Positions 1-8,285 are shown, counted from the first letter of the stretch. The stretch is 23,441 nt of DNA from Jeotgalicoccus sp052093725 (GCA_052093725.1 JBQDHL010000019.1:1-23441); one strand, 5' to 3'. Numbers and translations: made by a program. Notes: a model not told the origin generated them from the letters alone.

Positions 1-1553
1 TCAATCTTGTCATGCTCAGCTCTTAATTCATCCTGAATCGCCTGCATGATGCTGTCTTTATCTTCCTGGGTAATTACGCCGTCTGCTACGAGCTGATCTC
101 CGTAAAGATTGTCGATAGACGGATATTCATTTACTTCATTATAAAGATTAGGGTTCGTCGTCATCGGCTCATCCATTTCGTTGTGGCCGTAACGGCGGTA
201 ACCGATTAGATCAATAACTAAATCTTTTTTGAATTTCTGACGGTACTGAATTGCGATGTCGATAACGCGGAGGACATACTCCGGACGGTCACCATTGACA
301 TGGAATACAGGCATATCGAAACCTTTAGCGATGTCAGATGCGTACAATGTTGAACGTGCATCCCACTCTTCAGTCGTAAAACCGATGCGGTTGTTTGTAA
401 TGATGTGCATTGCACCGCCGACTGAGTAACCTTCCAGGTTAGATAAGTTCATCGACTCAGGGTTAACACCCTGACCTGGGAATGCGCCGTCACCGTGAAT
501 AATTACACCTAGTGAATTATCAACGTCATGAATGGCTTTTCCAGCCTGGTCAGTAGTTTCCTGCTGAGCACGCGTACGTCCCTGTACAACAGGTCCCACG
601 ATTTCAAGGTGTGACGGGTTGTTTGCAAGAGTCACTGTTTGTTCGATACCTTTGTCAGTTCTTGTTTTAACACCGCCGAGGTGGTACTTAACGTCGCCCA
701 TCCAGCCGTTAGTCAGTTCAAGTGAACCGTCCTCAGGAAGGAATTTCATCGGGTCAGTCGACATAAATTCACTCAGCATCATTGCGTACGGTTTTTGAAG
801 CGTGTGCGTCAGCACGTTTAAGCGTCCGCGGTGAGCCATACCGATTTGCAGGTGTGGAATATTTTCATCAGCCATGCGCTCGAGGAGGTGGTCGAGCATC
901 GGTACTAACGAGTCTACCCCTTCAATAGAGAAGCGTTTGGCACCGACGAAGTTTTTATGAAGATATTTCTCAAAACCTTCAGTTTTAACTAATTCCTTGA
1001 AAAGATAAATTTTCTTATCATTGGAAAGTTCGACTTCGCCGAGCCCCTCGATTGTATCGCGTAGCCAGTCTCTTTCTTCACTGTTGTTAATATGAGTGTA
1101 CTCATAAGATAATGGTGAAGTGTAGAGTTGTTCAAGGTAACGTGCTGCTTCAAGCGCATTGCTGTATTTATCAGCAAGAGCTTCAGAGACGATACTTGCA
1201 GGAAGGTTTTCAAGATCTGCATCAGAAAAACCGTATGCATTAAAATCAAAGTCAGGTGCATTGTCAATTTCCGGAGAGTAAACCGGATAGACATCCGCTT
1301 TTAAATGACCGTACTGTCTAATATCATTTAACCACTGCAAAATACCTTTGATCTTATCCTGGCCTGTTGAACTAAGAGCCTGACTCGATTGACGAGTATT
1401 GCTTCCTTCACTTGAAGAAATGCTTTCGAATAGTAATTGCATTTCCTCAGATACTGATTCCGGGTCTTCTTTGTACATGTCAAAATACTCAAGAATCATA
1501 CCTAGATTTGTTCCAAATCTTACAGGAGCATTCTCAACTTCATTTTGTTGCAT
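1..1553 (-). CDS. odhA: 2-oxoglutarate dehydrogenase E1 component, N-terminal part (runs off window)
   Basis: Thiamine-diphosphate-dependent E1 subunit of the 2-oxoglutarate dehydrogenase complex (TCA cycle, cytosol), which decarboxylates 2-oxoglutarate and passes the succinyl group to the E2 lipoyl domain. About 517 codons are visible; the C-terminal half lies beyond base 1. Translation gives the conserved MAHRGRLNVL block near residue 237, and the ThDP/Mg motif region GDGAFPGQG followed by NLSNLEGY and ITNNRIGFTT from about residue 352. GYRRYGHNEMDEP, typical of this family, lies downstream. The N-terminus (MQQNEVENAPVRFGTN) resembles staphylococcal OdhA. The ATG at 1553 is preceded by an AGAGGTGG ribosome binding site about 7 nt upstream. 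It follows arlS after 109 nt, the same neighbourhood as in S. aureus. No clear promoter was found in that gap, only a weak TTGCAC-N15-TAAAAT. Confidence 0.95.
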   Translation of the reverse strand, partial: MQQNEVENAPVRFGTNLGMILEYFDMYKEDPESVSEEMQLLFESISSSEGSNTRQSSQALSSTGQDKIKGILQWLNDIRQYGHLKADVYPVYSPEIDNAPDFDFNAYGFSDADLENLPASIVSEALADKYSNALEAARYLEQLYTSPLSYEYTHINNSEERDWLRDTIEGLGEVELSNDKKIYLFKELVKTEGFEKYLHKNFVGAKRFSIEGVDSLVPMLDHLLERMADENIPHLQIGMAHRGRLNVLTHTLQKPYAMMLSEFMSTDPMKFLPEDGSLELTNGWMGDVKYHLGGVKTRTDKGIEQTVTLANNPSHLEIVGPVVQGRTRAQQETTDQAGKAIHDVDNSLGVIIHGDGAFPGQGVNPESMNLSNLEGYSVGGAMHIITNNRIGFTTEEWDARSTLYASDIAKGFDMPVFHVNGDRPEYVLRVIDIAIQYRQKFKKDLVIDLIGYRRYGHNEMDEPMTTNPNLYNEVNEYPSIDNLYGDQLVADGVITQEDKDSIMQAIQDELRAEHDKI

Positions 1554-1662
1554 TGTACTGCCACCTCTTTATAATTTTTAAATACTCTTTACGTATAAAA
1601 TTTTACCATTTTACAAGGCTTCTTGAAAGTGCAATTGTATATTGTAACTAATGTTTTCCAAG

Positions 1663-3048
1663 TTAATTTTTCGGTTTTGGGAATTTTATGTGAACAGTTG
1701 TTGAATTTCCTTCAATACTTGTAATCCATACCTTCCCTCGGTATAATTCCACGATTTTTTGAGCGATCGATAAACCGAGTCCATTTCCACCCTGATCGCG
1801 GCTTCTGGATTTATCGACACGGTAAAATCTGTTGAATACTTGTTCGATTTCAGCTTCCGGAATACCGATGCCGGAGTCCGTAATCGAAATTTCAATACTG
1901 CCGTCGCTGTTGAGTTCTGATTCGACCGTAATGTGCTTGTGCTCCGTATCAAATTTAATCGCGTTATCGAGGAAAATAATCAGCATCTGTTCAAAATGAT
2001 AATTATTAANNNNNNNNNNAATTGGATACTTAATTTTCCCTTTATGAAGTTTCGCCTCGAACGTATAATCCGGATGAACTTTATCCAGACCTTCAATCCG
2101 GCTTATTATTTCATCGTTTAAATTGATGTTTTCGGTCTGCAGATAATCTGCATTTTCATTTTTCGTCAGGAGCAGAAGTTCTTCGACGAGCTTGTTAATA
2201 CGTTTCAGCTCTTCAATCGAAATACCGAGTGATTCATCGAGCACTTCGGGGCTGTTTCTGCCCCACCGGTTTATCAGCTGCAAGTGACCCTGAATAATCT
2301 GCAGCGGCGTCCGGAGTTCGTGGGACGCATCCTCAACGAACTGTTTCTGCTGATTGTACGACTCTTCAAGAGCACCCATCATATTGTTAAATGACTCGAT
2401 CATATAATCCGTTTCAACAATATTTGTCTTCAGATCGAGACGTTCAGCGAAGCCCTGATTCTCAATCTTCTTAAGCTGGCCGGTGAACCTTCCGATCGGC
2501 TTGACCATCTGAATCGAGAAAAAGTAACTAATTATCGATGTAAATGTAATCGATAAAAACCCGATAATGGTTGCGATGAACAGCATCATGCGGATAATCG
2601 TATTATATTCATTCAGCGGATGCACGACCGACACGTAACCGTGCCAGTAATCCGACTGCAGCATGCGCGTCCCGACGAGATAATCATCGCCTTCGAGACT
2701 AATTGTTTCAATGACAGGATTCACGTTCGCCTCAAAATCAGTATCGATATTCAGCTGGGTGCGAATCGGCCAGCGGTAAACCTCTTCCCCGCTGAGCGTA
2801 TACAGCCCCATCTGCTGATCATCATACAGGCTCGTGTAAATATCCCGCTCGGTAATCGAGTTGAATGGCTGATTTTCATACAATCCACTGACATCTGATA
2901 AACTTCTCGAGACCGAACGGTACTCCTGGTCTTTTAAATAGACACTCGTCGCGTAAATTAACAGCGAACTGAACAGAAGATAAGTAATCGTAATAATCAA
3001 TATGGATAATTTCAGCCACTGTGTGCGGAGAGATGTTACCCGGTTCAT
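1663..3048 (-). CDS. arlS: Sensor histidine kinase ArlS
   Basis: Membrane sensor kinase of the ArlRS two-component system, which in S. aureus controls adhesion, autolysis and virulence gene expression. The 461 residues show TM1 (about 13-36), an extracytoplasmic loop, TM2 (about 153-178), a HAMP-like linker, the H-box DASHELRTPLQ with phospho-acceptor His243, the N-box DNAIKFD, the G1 box DSGIGIP and the G2 box GGNGLGLSIA. The tail KSRSRDQGGNGLGLSIAQKI is very close to what I recall of S. aureus ArlS. The start codon overlaps the arlR stop (ATGA), so translation is probably coupled. A 10-N assembly gap (2010-2019) falls just before the N-box. At 10 bases it keeps the frame, so the gene is probably intact, but the true missing length is unknown. 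Confidence 0.92.
   Translation of the reverse strand: MNRVTSLRTQWLKLSILIITITYLLFSSLLIYATSVYLKDQEYRSVSRSLSDVSGLYENQPFNSITERDIYTSLYDDQQMGLYTLSGEEVYRWPIRTQLNIDTDFEANVNPVIETISLEGDDYLVGTRMLQSDYWHGYVSVVHPLNEYNTIIRMMLFIATIIGFLSITFTSIISYFFSIQMVKPIGRFTGQLKKIENQGFAERLDLKTNIVETDYMIESFNNMMGALEESYNQQKQFVEDASHELRTPLQIIQGHLQLINRWGRNSPEVLDESLGISIEELKRINKLVEELLLLTKNENADYLQTENINLNDEIISRIEGLDKVHPDYTFEAKLHKGKIKYPIXXXXNNYHFEQMLIIFLDNAIKFDTEHKHITVESELNSDGSIEISITDSGIGIPEAEIEQVFNRFYRVDKSRSRDQGGNGLGLSIAQKIVELYRGKVWITSIEGNSTTVHIKFPKPKN
2010..2019. other. Assembly gap (10 N) inside arlS
   Basis: Ten consecutive N. The arlS frame reads correctly into the gap (GKIKYPI) and out of it (NNYHFEQML) if the missing length is 1 modulo 3. 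The flanks already align almost fully with the corresponding stretch of other ArlS proteins, so only one or a few bases may really be missing. Confidence 0.95.
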
Positions 3049-3719
3049 TGTCTGATCACGTACCCTACACCGCGGACAGTTTCAATCAGTTTATCCTTCT
3101 CGAACGGTTTTAATTTATTCCTGAGATATCTGATATACACATCGACAACATTTGTTTCCACTTCGCTGTCGTAACCCCAGATAATATCGAGAATCTGTTC
3201 GCGCTTCATAACGATCCCCATATTTTTAACGAGCAGATGTAAGAGCTCATGCTCAGTTTTCGTGAGTTCAATCGGCGTACCGTCAATCGCCACAGTATAC
3301 GCTGACGTATCAATGGAAATTCCGTGGAGCTCAAGTGTATCGTGATTCGTCTCCGTCGTCTTATTGCGGCGCATAATTACTCTAAGGCGCGCAAGCAATT
3401 CTTCAATCTCAAACGGCTTCACGATATAATCATCCGCACCGTAATCGAGACCGACGACTTTATCGTACGTATCCCCTTTTGCAGTAATTATAATAATTGG
3501 CGTGTCCTTCGACTTCCTGAGTCTGCGGCACACTTCAAGACCATTTAATTTAGGCAGCATTAAATCCAGCAAAATCACATCATAATCATTCTCATACGCG
3601 AGATTAAAACCCTCCTGCCCATCAGCAGCAAGCGTCACATTGTAACCCTCGTGACCTAATTCCAACTCAATGAAACGCGCTAAATTCGTTTCGTCTTCAA
3701 CAACTAATACTTCCGGCAT
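3045..3719 (-). CDS. arlR: Response regulator ArlR (OmpR family)
   Basis: DNA-binding response regulator paired with ArlS. The receiver domain has the acidic pair E8/D9, phospho-acceptor Asp52 (VILLDLMLP), Thr79 and Lys101 (IVKPF). The C-terminal winged-helix domain has the OmpR/PhoB motif ETNVVDVYIRYLRNKL and ends in ETVRGVGYVIRQ. This closely matches S. aureus ArlR, including the numbering of Asp52. I place the start at the ATG at 3719, which has AGGTGAGG ending a few bases upstream. A GTG at 3728 would add three residues but would overlap that ribosome binding site. The gene overlaps arlS by 4 nt and is followed by odhA, as in S. aureus. The long upstream region contains repeats and hairpins that may form part of its leader. 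Confidence 0.94.
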   Translation of the reverse strand: MPEVLVVEDETNLARFIELELGHEGYNVTLAADGQEGFNLAYENDYDVILLDLMLPKLNGLEVCRRLRKSKDTPIIIITAKGDTYDKVVGLDYGADDYIVKPFEIEELLARLRVIMRRNKTTETNHDTLELHGISIDTSAYTVAIDGTPIELTKTEHELLHLLVKNMGIVMKREQILDIIWGYDSEVETNVVDVYIRYLRNKLKPFEKDKLIETVRGVGYVIRQ

Positions 3720-3875
3720 AAGCCTCACCTACTTTGTCTACATATTATCATGAAAATGATGCTGATTAAAAATGAAAGGCGCGGTTTGGCTGGTTTTGTA
3801 AGATGCTGGAGAGATATTTAGCTTGGGTAATGAGGTTTTTGTGATAAGCCTGTGTATTTTCTTGGGGTTATCACG

Positions 3876-4020
3876 GATTATGAGCAGGCTCCTGCATTTT
3901 AGAGGAACCTTGCTCACTTTGGGCACGATTATGAGCAGGCTCCTGCATTTTATAGGGACCTTGCTCATTTTGGGCATGATTATGAGCAGGCTCATACTTT
4001 TCAGAAGGACCTTGCTCACT
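3876..4020. repeat. Three tandem 51-bp repeats
   Basis: Units begin at 3876, 3927 and 3978 with GATTATGAGCAGGCTC. The first two are full 51-bp copies differing at about 4 positions; the third is diverged and cut short at about 43-45 bp. Each unit holds TGAGCAGG and, about 20 nt later, CCTTGCTCA, which can pair with it. The first two also contain the inner palindrome GCAGGCTCCTGC, so each unit can fold into a hairpin. The 51-bp period is 17 codons, which creates an open minus-strand frame through the array without a ribosome binding site. Confidence 0.85.
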
Positions 4021-4048
4021 TATTTAATAATTTAAGAGGAAAAGTGTG

Positions 4049-4111
4049 TTTGTCAGACAATGTCGAAATCTACACTGTCCGACAAATCATTTTGTCGGAC
4101 AGTGTAGATTT
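4049..4111. repeat. Perfect 21-bp inverted repeat with an overlapping alternative hairpin
   Basis: Bases 4066-4086 and 4091-4111 are exact reverse complements, separated by a 4-nt loop. The segment just before (4049-4063, TTTGTCAGACAATGT) is a near copy of the right arm and can pair instead with 4072-4086. In a minus-strand transcript its two mismatches become G-U wobbles, so the two hairpins would be mutually exclusive. There is no T-tract, so this is not a standard terminator. It could be a mobile palindromic repeat, a protein-binding site, or a switch in the arlR leader. Confidence 0.8.
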
Positions 4112-4153
4112 ATAATCTCCTAAATATGAGCATTTAACAGCTTCTTAAACGAT

Positions 4154-4186
4154 AAAAACCAGAAACCCTCTCTCAAAGGTTCCCGG
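4154..4186 (-). terminator. Rho-independent terminator of the acetyltransferase gene
   Basis: On the minus strand CCGGGAACC pairs with GGTTTCTGG (9 bp including G-U wobbles, 10-nt loop) and is followed by TTTTT. It lies about 25 nt after the stop codon at 4212. Confidence 0.7.
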
Positions 4187-4211
4187 CTGAAATTATTTCA
4201 ATTATATATCA

Positions 4212-4832
4212 TTAACTTACAATTGTATTTGGTGTTTCCATCATATAGCTTTGTTGTTTAATAAGCAGATTAGTTTTCACATCGGGCCATTCGTCGTCGA
4301 TGATTGAATATATTATTAAGTTGCGCGGCACACCGTAGAGTGCGCGTTCTTTTCTGATAATACCTTCTTTTGTAAAGCCAATGCGTTCAATCGCTTTGTT
4401 ACTGCGTTCATTACGTTCGTCGGCGCGTACTTGTACGCGCATGAGCTTTAACACTTCGAAGCAGTATTCGAGCAGCAGGAATTTACTGTCTGAGTTAATG
4501 AATGTGCGTTGGGCTTTTGTGCCGAACCATGAAGCGCCGATTTCGCAGCTCTGGCGTTCGTAATCGATATGCTGAATGCGCGTAGCACCGACGACTTCGC
4601 CTGTTGCTTTTAGTATGACAACAAATGGTATTGTTCTCAGCTGATCGCGGAGCTCAATGGCACTTTGGATCCACTGGCTCATCGCTTCTTCGTTTGTGGC
4701 CTGAAAAAGCATGTAGGTCCAAATACTGTCATGATTGATCGACTGAAGTTCTGCGGCGTGGCTTAATTGCATGGGCACGAGTCGAATTCTGTCGTTTTCA
4801 AGTGTAATGTTTTCATATAAATTTATTGCCAT
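4212..4832 (-). CDS. GNAT family N-acetyltransferase (RimJ/RimL-like)
   Basis: Probable acetyl-CoA-dependent N-acetyltransferase of 206 aa; the substrate cannot be read from the sequence. The fold is indicated by LVPMQLSHAAEL near the N-terminus, the beta4 and acetyl-CoA-binding stretch IGASWFGTKAQRTFIN (about 98-113), and the C-terminal motif NERSNKAIERIGFTKEGIIR (about 141-160). These features resemble the RimJ/RimL-like subgroup that acetylates protein or small-molecule amines. I start it at the ATG at 4832, preceded by GGCAGGTGATG, rather than at the GTG at 4862, which has no suitable ribosome binding site. It is the last gene after murG and the PAP2 gene, but has its own likely promoter (4872-4900) and a terminator downstream. 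Confidence 0.85.
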   Translation of the reverse strand: MAINLYENITLENDRIRLVPMQLSHAAELQSINHDSIWTYMLFQATNEEAMSQWIQSAIELRDQLRTIPFVVILKATGEVVGATRIQHIDYERQSCEIGASWFGTKAQRTFINSDSKFLLLEYCFEVLKLMRVQVRADERNERSNKAIERIGFTKEGIIRKERALYGVPRNLIIYSIIDDEWPDVKTNLLIKQQSYMMETPNTIVS

Positions 4833-4871
4833 ATCATCACCTGCCGTCTTAATATTACCCAAAGTAATTTC

Positions 4872-4900
4872 ATTATAATTCCTCGGAAAATATTAAGCAA
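4872..4900 (-). promoter_or_regulatory. Putative sigma-A promoter of the acetyltransferase gene
   Basis: TTGCTT (4900-4895), a 17-nt spacer, then TATAAT (4877-4872) on the minus strand, leaving a leader of about 33 nt before the ATG at 4832. Confidence 0.55.
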
Positions 4901-4915
4901 TGATAATACATAAAA

Positions 4916-5539
4916 TTAAATTAACGCAGTTTTTTTAAGCTTTTTATGGAGCAGCGCGCTTGTTCCGACGACTACTGCAAGACCGATAACGACGCCTGCC
5001 AGCACGTCTGTCGGATAGTGTACACCGAGGTAGACTCTGGATGATGAAATCATCAGGATAAACGTCGCGCACACTGTCATTAACAGTGCTTTATTATTTA
5101 AATCGGTGTTCTTAATTATAGCCCCGAGGGAACCGAAAAATATTGTCGACCCCACTGCGTGTCCGCTCGGGAAACTGAATCCGGAAATTTCAACCAGACG
5201 GAGCATTGATGGACGCTCGCGGTCGAATGAGTTTTTCAGTACCGGAATTAAAATGCTTGATGCAATCATCGAAATTAAAATGAACAGCGTATGAATCTTT
5301 AATTTATAAAGCATTAAAATTGAAATCAGAATGAGTGACATCACGATCATGGACAGTACTTCTCCGAGCTGGGTAAAACCGAGCATCAGTGCTGTCGTAA
5401 TAAAACTTTCGGATGCGTAGATAAATTCATAGACTTCACGGTCGATCCAGCGGCCGAGTCTCGATTCATGAAAAATCGCGATGACGCCGAATATTAAAGT
5501 GAAGACTAAAAATAAAGACATTTTCTTACTCCGGCTCAC
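4916..5539 (-). CDS. PAP2-family membrane phosphatase
   Basis: Integral membrane phosphatase of the PAP2 (phosphatidic acid phosphatase type 2) superfamily, 207 aa with about five or six hydrophobic segments. All three signature blocks are present: K102-x6-RP (KNSFDRERP), PSGH at 124-127, and SR-x5-H-x3-D (SRVYLGVHYPTD, with His174 and Asp178). Family members remove phosphate from phosphatidic acid, phosphatidylglycerol phosphate or undecaprenyl pyrophosphate on the outer membrane face. The last would suit its place directly behind murG, but the substrate is not decided by sequence. It overlaps murG by 4 nt (ATGA), which indicates translational coupling. Confidence 0.9.
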   Translation of the reverse strand: MSRSKKMSLFLVFTLIFGVIAIFHESRLGRWIDREVYEFIYASESFITTALMLGFTQLGEVLSMIVMSLILISILMLYKLKIHTLFILISMIASSILIPVLKNSFDRERPSMLRLVEISGFSFPSGHAVGSTIFFGSLGAIIKNTDLNNKALLMTVCATFILMISSSRVYLGVHYPTDVLAGVVIGLAVVVGTSALLHKKLKKTALI

Positions 5540-6612
5540 TCAGACGCCTCCTCAATCAGTTTATCGGCAAGTTCTGCTGGGTTGAATCCGTGTTTAAACT
5601 GAGTCATTTTATACGTAATATCGTTGTAGTTATCATCGATGTAATTCAATTTCTCATATAAATTTTCTAAAGTAAGGTTTTCTTCTTTAAGAATCTCTGC
5701 ATAACCTTGTTTTTTAAAGTACTTCGCATTTTGAATCTGATCGCCACGGCTCTGGTCAAGTCCGAGCGGAATTAAAATCATCGGTTTTTTCGTGAGGAGC
5801 AATTCGAATATTGCATTCGAGCCGCTGCGTGAAATGACGATGTCGCTGATAGCGAGTAAATCCGCAAGTTCATCGCCGACGAATTCAAATTGCTTGTATC
5901 CGGCATTGCGATTTTTTTTATTTAAATTGCCTTTCCCAGTTAAGTGAATGACCTGATATTTTTCTGTCAATGTATCGATGTTGTCGTGGACGAACTCATT
6001 AATAATTTTCGCACCGAGTGATCCGCCCATAACGATAAGAACAGGCTTACTGGAATTGAATCCTGTTAAAGCAGAGCCTCTTTCGTGAGTGCCAGCTAGA
6101 AGTTCAGGACGGATTACCGGGCCGAGGTATTCGGCTTTGGCATCGGTAAATTTTTCTGCAGTTGTCTCAAACGTACAGAATACTTTCGTCGCGAATTTGC
6201 TTGCGATGCGGTTAGCAAGGCCGGGCGTTAAGTCCGATTCATGAATGTATACCGGCACATCTTTTGCAGCTGCTGCGAGTACTACGGGTACAGATACAAA
6301 GCCGCCTTTAGAAAAGACGAATAACGGTTTCTCACGTTTTAAAATTTTCTTCGCATCAGTGACGCCTTTTACCACTTTAAAAATATCTTTTAAATTTTCA
6401 AATGATAAATAACGACGCAGCTTGCCGCTCGAAATTTCATGGTACGGAATATTTAACTCCGAAATGATATCTTTCTCGATACCTTTTTTCGAACCGATAT
6501 AATGCGGTTCAATATTTTTATTCTGAAATTCAGGAATTAGAAGTTTGTTAAGCATGACATGTCCGACTGTGCCGCCGCCTGTCAGCATAACTTTTTTATT
6601 TTCTTGAACCAT
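5536..6612 (-). CDS. murG: UDP-GlcNAc--undecaprenyl-pyrophosphoryl-MurNAc-pentapeptide transferase MurG
   Basis: Peripheral membrane glycosyltransferase (GT28) that adds GlcNAc to lipid I to make lipid II for peptidoglycan synthesis. The 358 aa match the usual length (356 in S. aureus). Visible motifs are the N-terminal glycine-rich loop GGGTVGH (12-18), GSKKGIE, SSGKLRRYLS, FSKGGFVSVP, HESDLTPGLANRIA, the second glycine loop GGSLGAK, HLTGKGN, SRSGSNAIFE and GLDQSRGDQIQNA, which binds the nucleotide sugar. The ATG at 6612 has GGAGGG with 6-nt spacing. Apart from the dcw cluster, it heads a short unit with the PAP2 phosphatase, as is typical of staphylococci. Confidence 0.96.
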   Translation of the reverse strand: MVQENKKVMLTGGGTVGHVMLNKLLIPEFQNKNIEPHYIGSKKGIEKDIISELNIPYHEISSGKLRRYLSFENLKDIFKVVKGVTDAKKILKREKPLFVFSKGGFVSVPVVLAAAAKDVPVYIHESDLTPGLANRIASKFATKVFCTFETTAEKFTDAKAEYLGPVIRPELLAGTHERGSALTGFNSSKPVLIVMGGSLGAKIINEFVHDNIDTLTEKYQVIHLTGKGNLNKKNRNAGYKQFEFVGDELADLLAISDIVISRSGSNAIFELLLTKKPMILIPLGLDQSRGDQIQNAKYFKKQGYAEILKEENLTLENLYEKLNYIDDNYNDITYKMTQFKHGFNPAELADKLIEEASE

Positions 6613-6669
6613 ATGCGCCCTCCATAATACTTATTGACCTTACTTTAAACTATTTACAAATTGTCTACA

Positions 6670-6707
6670 ACAAAAAATTCCGTACAAGTGCAATCTGTAC
6701 GGAATTT
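6670..6707 (-). terminator. Rho-independent terminator of ctpA
   Basis: A 12-bp perfect stem (AAATTCCGTACA at 6675-6686 with its complement at 6696-6707, 9-nt loop), followed on the minus strand by a run of six T. It lies 7 nt after the ctpA stop. Confidence 0.85.
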
Positions 6708-6713
6708 GATGTC

Positions 6714-8285
6714 TTACTCTTCTTCATTTTCTTCTTTTAAATTCTGTTCATCTTCAATGACCGGAGGAATATGCGGTGCATTATCCCTTGCCTTCTGTTC
6801 AATTTCTTTAATTGACATGTCACCGTTAATATAATCGATTAAATAATTCAGCTGAGCATCGTTTTCGTTAATGCTTTCACGGATATCCGACAGAATACTT
6901 GTTGTCGTTTCACCGGTAACAATACCGTCAGCTTCAAGTTTTTCATCTGTCTGATAAGCCATTACAGCTGCAGTCAGCTCACTGTCGAAGTTATTGTCGA
7001 ACGTAGTAATATCATATCCAAGTTCATCGAGTGCCACTTTAATCGACAGTACTTTATCATTTGTCTGTCCTTCAGCGAACACTTCGTCTTCAGTCAGCAG
7101 TTCGATGCGGTAATAATCCGGATTAATTAATTCGATATCCGGTGTAATGCCCTCATCCTGCACCCATGTTTTTTCAGGTGTCAGCCATTTAGTATTTGTG
7201 TATTTCAGCATTGAGTTATCTTTGAATTCGCTCGTGCGCTGAACCACACCTTTACCAAATGACGTCGTTCCGGCAATTTGAACATTTGTTAAATCATCGA
7301 GTGCGCCTGTAAATACTTCAGAAGCACTTGCAGAACCTTCATTAATTAAAATGTAAACATCTTCGAATGATTCAGTATTCGGGTTCTTCTCGTTTTCAGT
7401 AACGATTTCCTGCTGATTACCCTGATTATCTTCAAGGTACAATGCCGCAGTATCCTGTTCAATGAACTGGTTAATCAATGTCACTGCTTCGTTTAATAGA
7501 CCGCCCGGATTGTAGCGGAAGTCGATAATGAGCTCGTCGACACCGGCTTCAGCAGCCTCGTCGATAAACGCACTGAACTCGTCCGTTGTGCCCTGCTGGA
7601 ATCTGTTGACGCTGATATGTCCGACGCCGTCGATTTCTTCATATGTCACACTGTCGATATGAATCGTATCTCTCGTTATCGTAACATCTGACGGGCTGCC
7701 TTCGCCGCGCTGAATCGTCAGAACAACATCAGTGCCTTGTTCACCGCGGATCAGCTGTACTGCTTCAGTCGTCGTCATTCCTTCAAGCGATTCGCCGTCA
7801 ACAGCGAGAATCTGGTCACCAGGTTCAATACCGGCTTGTTCTGCTGGAGAACCTTTCATCGGACTTGAGATAATGATCTTGCTGCCTTCCATCATCACTT
7901 CAGCACCGATACCCTCAAAGTCTCCGGTAATGCTTTCTTCGAATTCACCAGTCTCATCGATATTCATATACTCACTGTATGGATCTTCAAGTCCTTCGAC
8001 CATACCGCGGATAGATGATTCGATTAGAGCGTCTGAATCCACATCCTGATAATAATCTTCATTTAGCGTGTCGTAGACACTGTACAGTTTTGCAAACTCG
8101 GTTCTCGTATCAGTTCCGACGTTCACTGCACGTTCCTGATTATTTGATATTGCGATTGCTGTAATTACTACACTGGCAATAATCGTCGTTAAAATAATGA
8201 CGATAAACCAGAATATATTCATTTGAACGGATCGCAGCTTAGTCTGGACGTTCTTGTCATTGTTTTCTTCGCTCAAGATATGCAC
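6714..8285 (-). CDS. ctpA: CtpA-like carboxy-terminal processing serine protease (S41)
   Basis: Membrane-anchored S41 protease of 523 aa, active outside the membrane, probably on cell-wall or secreted proteins. Layout: cytoplasmic N-terminus, one TM helix (about 24-46), an N-terminal helical cap (VYDTLNEDYYQDVD, SIRGMVEGLEDPYSEYM), a PDZ domain (about 120-205, with GSPAEQAGIEPGDQIL), the S41 protease domain (DFRYNPGG near 255-262), catalytic Ser320 in EGSASASE and Lys345 in FGKG. A peptidoglycan-binding-like domain follows (about 408-468), and the tail is acidic. The Ser-Lys spacing of 25 matches the family. The start is a GTG at 8285 with AGGTAG 7 nt upstream. It sits between murG and yozE as in S. 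aureus, with deoD inserted, and has its own terminator. Confidence 0.92.
   Translation of the reverse strand: MHILSEENNDKNVQTKLRSVQMNIFWFIVIILTTIIASVVITAIAISNNQERAVNVGTDTRTEFAKLYSVYDTLNEDYYQDVDSDALIESSIRGMVEGLEDPYSEYMNIDETGEFEESITGDFEGIGAEVMMEGSKIIISSPMKGSPAEQAGIEPGDQILAVDGESLEGMTTTEAVQLIRGEQGTDVVLTIQRGEGSPSDVTITRDTIHIDSVTYEEIDGVGHISVNRFQQGTTDEFSAFIDEAAEAGVDELIIDFRYNPGGLLNEAVTLINQFIEQDTAALYLEDNQGNQQEIVTENEKNPNTESFEDVYILINEGSASASEVFTGALDDLTNVQIAGTTSFGKGVVQRTSEFKDNSMLKYTNTKWLTPEKTWVQDEGITPDIELINPDYYRIELLTEDEVFAEGQTNDKVLSIKVALDELGYDITTFDNNFDSELTAAVMAYQTDEKLEADGIVTGETTTSILSDIRESINENDAQLNYLIDYINGDMSIKEIEQKARDNAPHIPPVIEDEQNLKEENEEE

Larger units (their letters stand above)
3720..4211. other. Gene-free region upstream of arlR with repeats and hairpins
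   Basis: About 490 bp between arlR and the acetyltransferase gene with no convincing coding sequence. From arlR outward it holds a short ATCAT/ATGAT inverted repeat close to the arlR start, three 51-bp tandem repeats (3876-4020), a pair of overlapping hairpins (4049-4111), a possible minus-strand -10 box TATAAA at 4114-4109, and the acetyltransferase terminator (4154-4186). The size and structure suggest a regulatory leader or promoter region for arlRS, but this is inference. Confidence 0.6.

Noticed and set aside
1554..1662. Terminator between arlS and odhA
   Set aside because: No convincing stem with a T-run is visible in the 109-bp gap, so read-through or a separate odhA promoter cannot be decided.
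3738..4019. 93-codon minus-strand frame with three 17-residue repeats upstream of arlR
   Set aside because: It is open only because the 51-bp tandem repeat is a multiple of three. It starts at a GTG without a ribosome binding site, is of low complexity, and ends in the arlR promoter region.
7732..8049. 105-codon plus-strand frame inside ctpA
   Set aside because: Antisense shadow of a well-supported protease gene, with serine/proline-rich composition typical of reverse-frame artefacts and no ribosome binding site.
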